From: JAAFHB01 sp037133495
Lineage (GTDB): Bacteria; Bacteroidota; Bacteroidia; Bacteroidales; Prolixibacteraceae
Assembly (NCBI GenBank): GCA_037133495.1
Contig: JBAXOA010000008.1
Location: 1 to 64,000 of the forward strand
Direction: 5' to 3'
Length of the DNA: 64,000 nucleotides
In this document: positions 61,762-64,000 of the stretch, in pieces
Position numbering within the stretch: position 1 is the first letter of the stretch
Layout of the letters: the number at the start of each line of letters is the position of its first letter
Position numbers and translations under genes: made by a program
The notes under the pieces: model-generated
What the model was told of the DNA's origin: nothing
What the model saw: only the letters and a program-made list of their open reading frames with translations
Databases searched by the model: none

Positions 61762-63402
61762 TTAATGTTTGATTAATTCCCCGATAACACTGCCTGAAAC
61801 AGAGGAAGGAGGCGCAATACCCAGAAAAGCCGCAATAGTAGGCACTACATCAGTAGCGCTTGTTCGGCGAAGAGTCGTTCCTTTTGTGATTCCCGCTCCA
61901 TACCACACCAAAGGAACCTGACTGTTATCGGTATAATCAACATTATTAAACTTCTCTTTAGGCTGCCAGCCATCCTCGTATTTAATAAGTACATCGCCAG
62001 ATCTTTTGCTGTGATAATTGTTTTGAAATGGTGCCAGCGGTCCTCCCGGAAAATTATTCGCTTCAATTTCAAGTCCGGCCTTGGCATAAGCAATTCCTTC
62101 AAACTGATTTAAAAATGAGGCTACAGTCGTCTGCATCTCCAGAAGATTGATCTTTTTCTTTTCAATCATTTCATGATCAAGGTAAATCTGCTGATTGGTA
62201 AATAATTCAATCCAGTTTGCGCTGCCGTATTTTATATTCAGATACGATTTCAGCAATGCTACCGCGCTCTCGGGGTTAAAGATGCCAGCAGTCAGGTGGT
62301 ATTTTTCTTTCAGATATTCAGCAGGATACGAAATACTGGTCAGTCCTGTCAGATAAATCAAAATATTATCTGTGCCAAAGCCGGTCTCGACATACTTCAA
62401 TAACTCAGCGATGTCCCTGTCCAGGCGAAGGTAGGTATCTTCCATTTCAACAGAAAAAGGACCAAACGAATTCTTTTCATAATCCATTGAGGAGAAAACA
62501 ACAGTAAGAATATCAGGAATCAGGTCATAACCCATTTGTTCTTTTGGAATCATTTGAAGTGCAAAATCCTTAAGCATTGTATTTCCCCAGGGAGTTGCTT
62601 TTAATATTTTATAGCTTCCGCCTGATTCTCTTTTTAATTTGCTCATATCATAAGGAAACGAAGTGTATTTCAAGGAGAATCCTGTTTCTTTAAGATGTGA
62701 ATCTGAAATGCTTTCGGTATAAGAGATCGGCTCCTTTAGCGTTGTCCAATCCGACCCAACATAGTTATCAGCCATTTTCAAACCGTTATAGTCAAATGCC
62801 CACTTGGGAAAAGTTTCGACATAATAAGAGCTTGAAATCATCTTGCCGGAATTTTTATCCAGCCAGTATGCCCCATTGGCGGCATGTCCCGCAGCAAGAA
62901 CCGCTGAACCATCATTTAAAGCAATGCTGAATATCCTCGATTTTCCGTTGGAGATTAACTTTAACTGGTCTCCAAGCGTTGGGGTCATCAGATTCTTTGC
63001 TGAACGCTCCCCTTCTTTCGAGTCTGATCCAACGGTAGTATAAAAATCATCACTTATTGCGGAAACTTCCTTTTTTTTCAACCGGTCGATCCAATTATCA
63101 TTCACAATTCCATGCCGGGAAGGATCGGTTCCTGTAGAGAGTGTTGCCATATTCACAGAAGGCCTCTGTACTAAACTGGTATAGTGATGGTTAGCACAAA
63201 TAAATCCTCCTGAATACAATCGTTGAAAACCTCCGTCACCAAATTTATCCCAGTAGCGCTCAATGTAATCGGGGTTAAAGTCTTCAATTACTATTCCAAT
63301 AACCAGGCGGGGCGCATTAGCAGATATGGTTGTATGACCTTGGGCCAGAAGATATAACGGAAAACAAAATCCCAAGACAAGGGTGAAAAACTTTTTCAGC
63401 AT
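61762..63402 (-). CDS. PafA-like alkaline phosphatase, metal ligands lost
   Basis: The 546-residue secreted protein (signal ending YLLAQ) follows the sequence plan of PafA-type alkaline phosphatases: RYWDKFGDGGFQRLYSGG, STGTDPSRHGIVNDNW, SVEMEDTYLRLDRDIAELL, and QVPLVWYGAGITKGT. The catalytic and zinc residues of PafA are mostly gone. The first Asp is Glu40, the nucleophile Thr region is RPSVN (81-85), the His of SSTDYxGH is Asn311 (Asp307 is kept), and the ADHG motif is GLTS (353-356). The last His of YDTHVPL is Gln495. It is probably not a zinc phosphatase but a pseudoenzyme or an enzyme with a new site. Confidence 0.85.
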   Translation of the reverse strand: MLKKFFTLVLGFCFPLYLLAQGHTTISANAPRLVIGIVIEDFNPDYIERYWDKFGDGGFQRLYSGGFICANHHYTSLVQRPSVNMATLSTGTDPSRHGIVNDNWIDRLKKKEVSAISDDFYTTVGSDSKEGERSAKNLMTPTLGDQLKLISNGKSRIFSIALNDGSAVLAAGHAANGAYWLDKNSGKMISSSYYVETFPKWAFDYNGLKMADNYVGSDWTTLKEPISYTESISDSHLKETGFSLKYTSFPYDMSKLKRESGGSYKILKATPWGNTMLKDFALQMIPKEQMGYDLIPDILTVVFSSMDYEKNSFGPFSVEMEDTYLRLDRDIAELLKYVETGFGTDNILIYLTGLTSISYPAEYLKEKYHLTAGIFNPESAVALLKSYLNIKYGSANWIELFTNQQIYLDHEMIEKKKINLLEMQTTVASFLNQFEGIAYAKAGLEIEANNFPGGPLAPFQNNYHSKRSGDVLIKYEDGWQPKEKFNNVDYTDNSQVPLVWYGAGITKGTTLRRTSATDVVPTIAAFLGIAPPSSVSGSVIGELIKH

Positions 63403-63461
63403 CAGGTAATTTTATAGCTTTATTTATATTATTAAATCACATTTAAAATTTCAAAATTGTG

Positions 63462-63923
63462 CTACCAATTTTGAAAAGGGCAAACTGCAAGTCTGGAGTT
63501 AAAATAGCGAAGATCACCTGTGACTTCCTCCCCGATCCATGGTGGGATCAAAAATACTTCATCTTCAGATAATATCTCGATCTCTGCTACTATCAATCCT
63601 TTGTTCTGTCCTTCAAATTCATCAATTTCCCAAATTTTACCTCCATATAAAACTTTGGTTCTATATTTTTCAATTACTGGGGTGTCGCATAATTTAAGCA
63701 GTTCCTTTGCATCGTTCGCAGGAACAGAATACTCAAACTCTGCCCGGCTAAAACTATTTGATTTTCCTTTTATCGTCAAAAAACCGTTATCTCCGGCAAT
63801 CCGGATGCGCACTGTCCGTATGTCATCTGAAACAAGGTATCCCTGAACATAATGCACCGGAACACCTAAAGAGCGCCAGTTGTCATTAGTGATTAAATAT
63901 TTACGTTCAATTTCTATTCCCAT
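63462..63923 (-). CDS. CYTH-domain triphosphate tunnel protein
   Basis: The 153-residue protein starts MGIEIERKYLI, the ExExK motif of the CYTH/triphosphate-tunnel superfamily, followed by VRIRIAGDNGFLTIKGK, AEFEYSVPANDA, VIEKYRT, WEIDEFEGQNKGLIVAEIE. These fit bacterial inorganic triphosphatase or thiamine-triphosphatase-like enzymes (NeuTTM/CYTH). The substrate is not certain. The ATG at 63923 is preferred over an upstream TTG at 63932. Confidence 0.9.
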   Translation of the reverse strand: MGIEIERKYLITNDNWRSLGVPVHYVQGYLVSDDIRTVRIRIAGDNGFLTIKGKSNSFSRAEFEYSVPANDAKELLKLCDTPVIEKYRTKVLYGGKIWEIDEFEGQNKGLIVAEIEILSEDEVFLIPPWIGEEVTGDLRYFNSRLAVCPFQNW

Positions 63924-64000
63924 AACACTCAAATATAATGAGACTTAATATTAATTTCTGAAAATATTTCGACTTTATATCAGAATAATTTAACACGATA

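Overview
The window is ordinary chromosomal DNA of a Bacteroidota bacterium, probably an environmental member of the Bacteroidales/Marinilabiliales side; the exact lineage cannot be fixed from here. The evidence is the TAnnTTTG-type promoters, weak Shine-Dalgarno signals, Bacteroidota-style lipoprotein signals, the long-form IlvC, the split leu/ilv operon with two LeuA-like proteins, and several PafA-, DUF1080- and carboxypeptidase-regulatory-domain proteins. No rRNA, tRNA, transposase, phage or CRISPR genes were seen.

Layout. 1-800: 5' part of fabD, cut by the window edge. 900-1970: a GTAAC-rich minisatellite and a small integron-cassette-like unit carrying a GNAT-like protein. 1990-4460: folE, then the futalosine-menaquinone genes mqnB-mqnD. 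4579-8428: a TPR protein built of higher-order repeats and an RND/MMPL exporter. 8438-24700: a glycan-stripping locus of seven co-directional genes (GH29 fucosidase, ROK kinase, GH92, GH2, six-hairpin glycosidase, GH38-like, transglutaminase-like lipoprotein) with a divergent GH20 hexosaminidase; together these could take apart an N-glycan, yet there is no SusC/SusD pair. 24731-25700: a cyclase-family gene, a HicB-like remnant and a MITE-like inverted-repeat element.

25722-37725 is one nine-gene branched-chain amino-acid operon (ilvD-ilvB-ilvH-leuA-leuC-leuD-second leuA/cimA-like-leuB-ilvC). It is preceded by a classic attenuator: a 21-residue leader peptide containing SLLLVVILILV, an antiterminator pairing and a rho-independent terminator.

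38217-43890: small membrane proteins, PBP4-type carboxypeptidase, a carboxypeptidase-regulatory-domain protein and enolase. 44015-46054: queuosine genes queF, queC and a yhhQ-type transporter; the transporter start is covered by a preQ1-I-like pseudoknot. 46235-53952: class II aldolase, BASS-like transporter, a DUF1080 plus PHP-like fusion, Xaa-Pro aminopeptidase, a 38-bp hairpin repeat array, and an M13 peptidase. 54133-56676: araD, nagB and an EamA exporter.

56839-61002 is the most interesting block: kdnA-kdnB homologues (8-amino-Kdo synthesis), a divergent kdsA, and a transaldolase-like protein with altered active-site residues fused to the CBS pair typical of arabinose-5-phosphate isomerase KdsD. 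This looks like a dedicated Kdo8N branch for the lipid A inner core with an undescribed aldolase-CBS component. The window ends with a nitroreductase, a PafA-like protein that has lost nearly all its metal ligands, and a CYTH protein.
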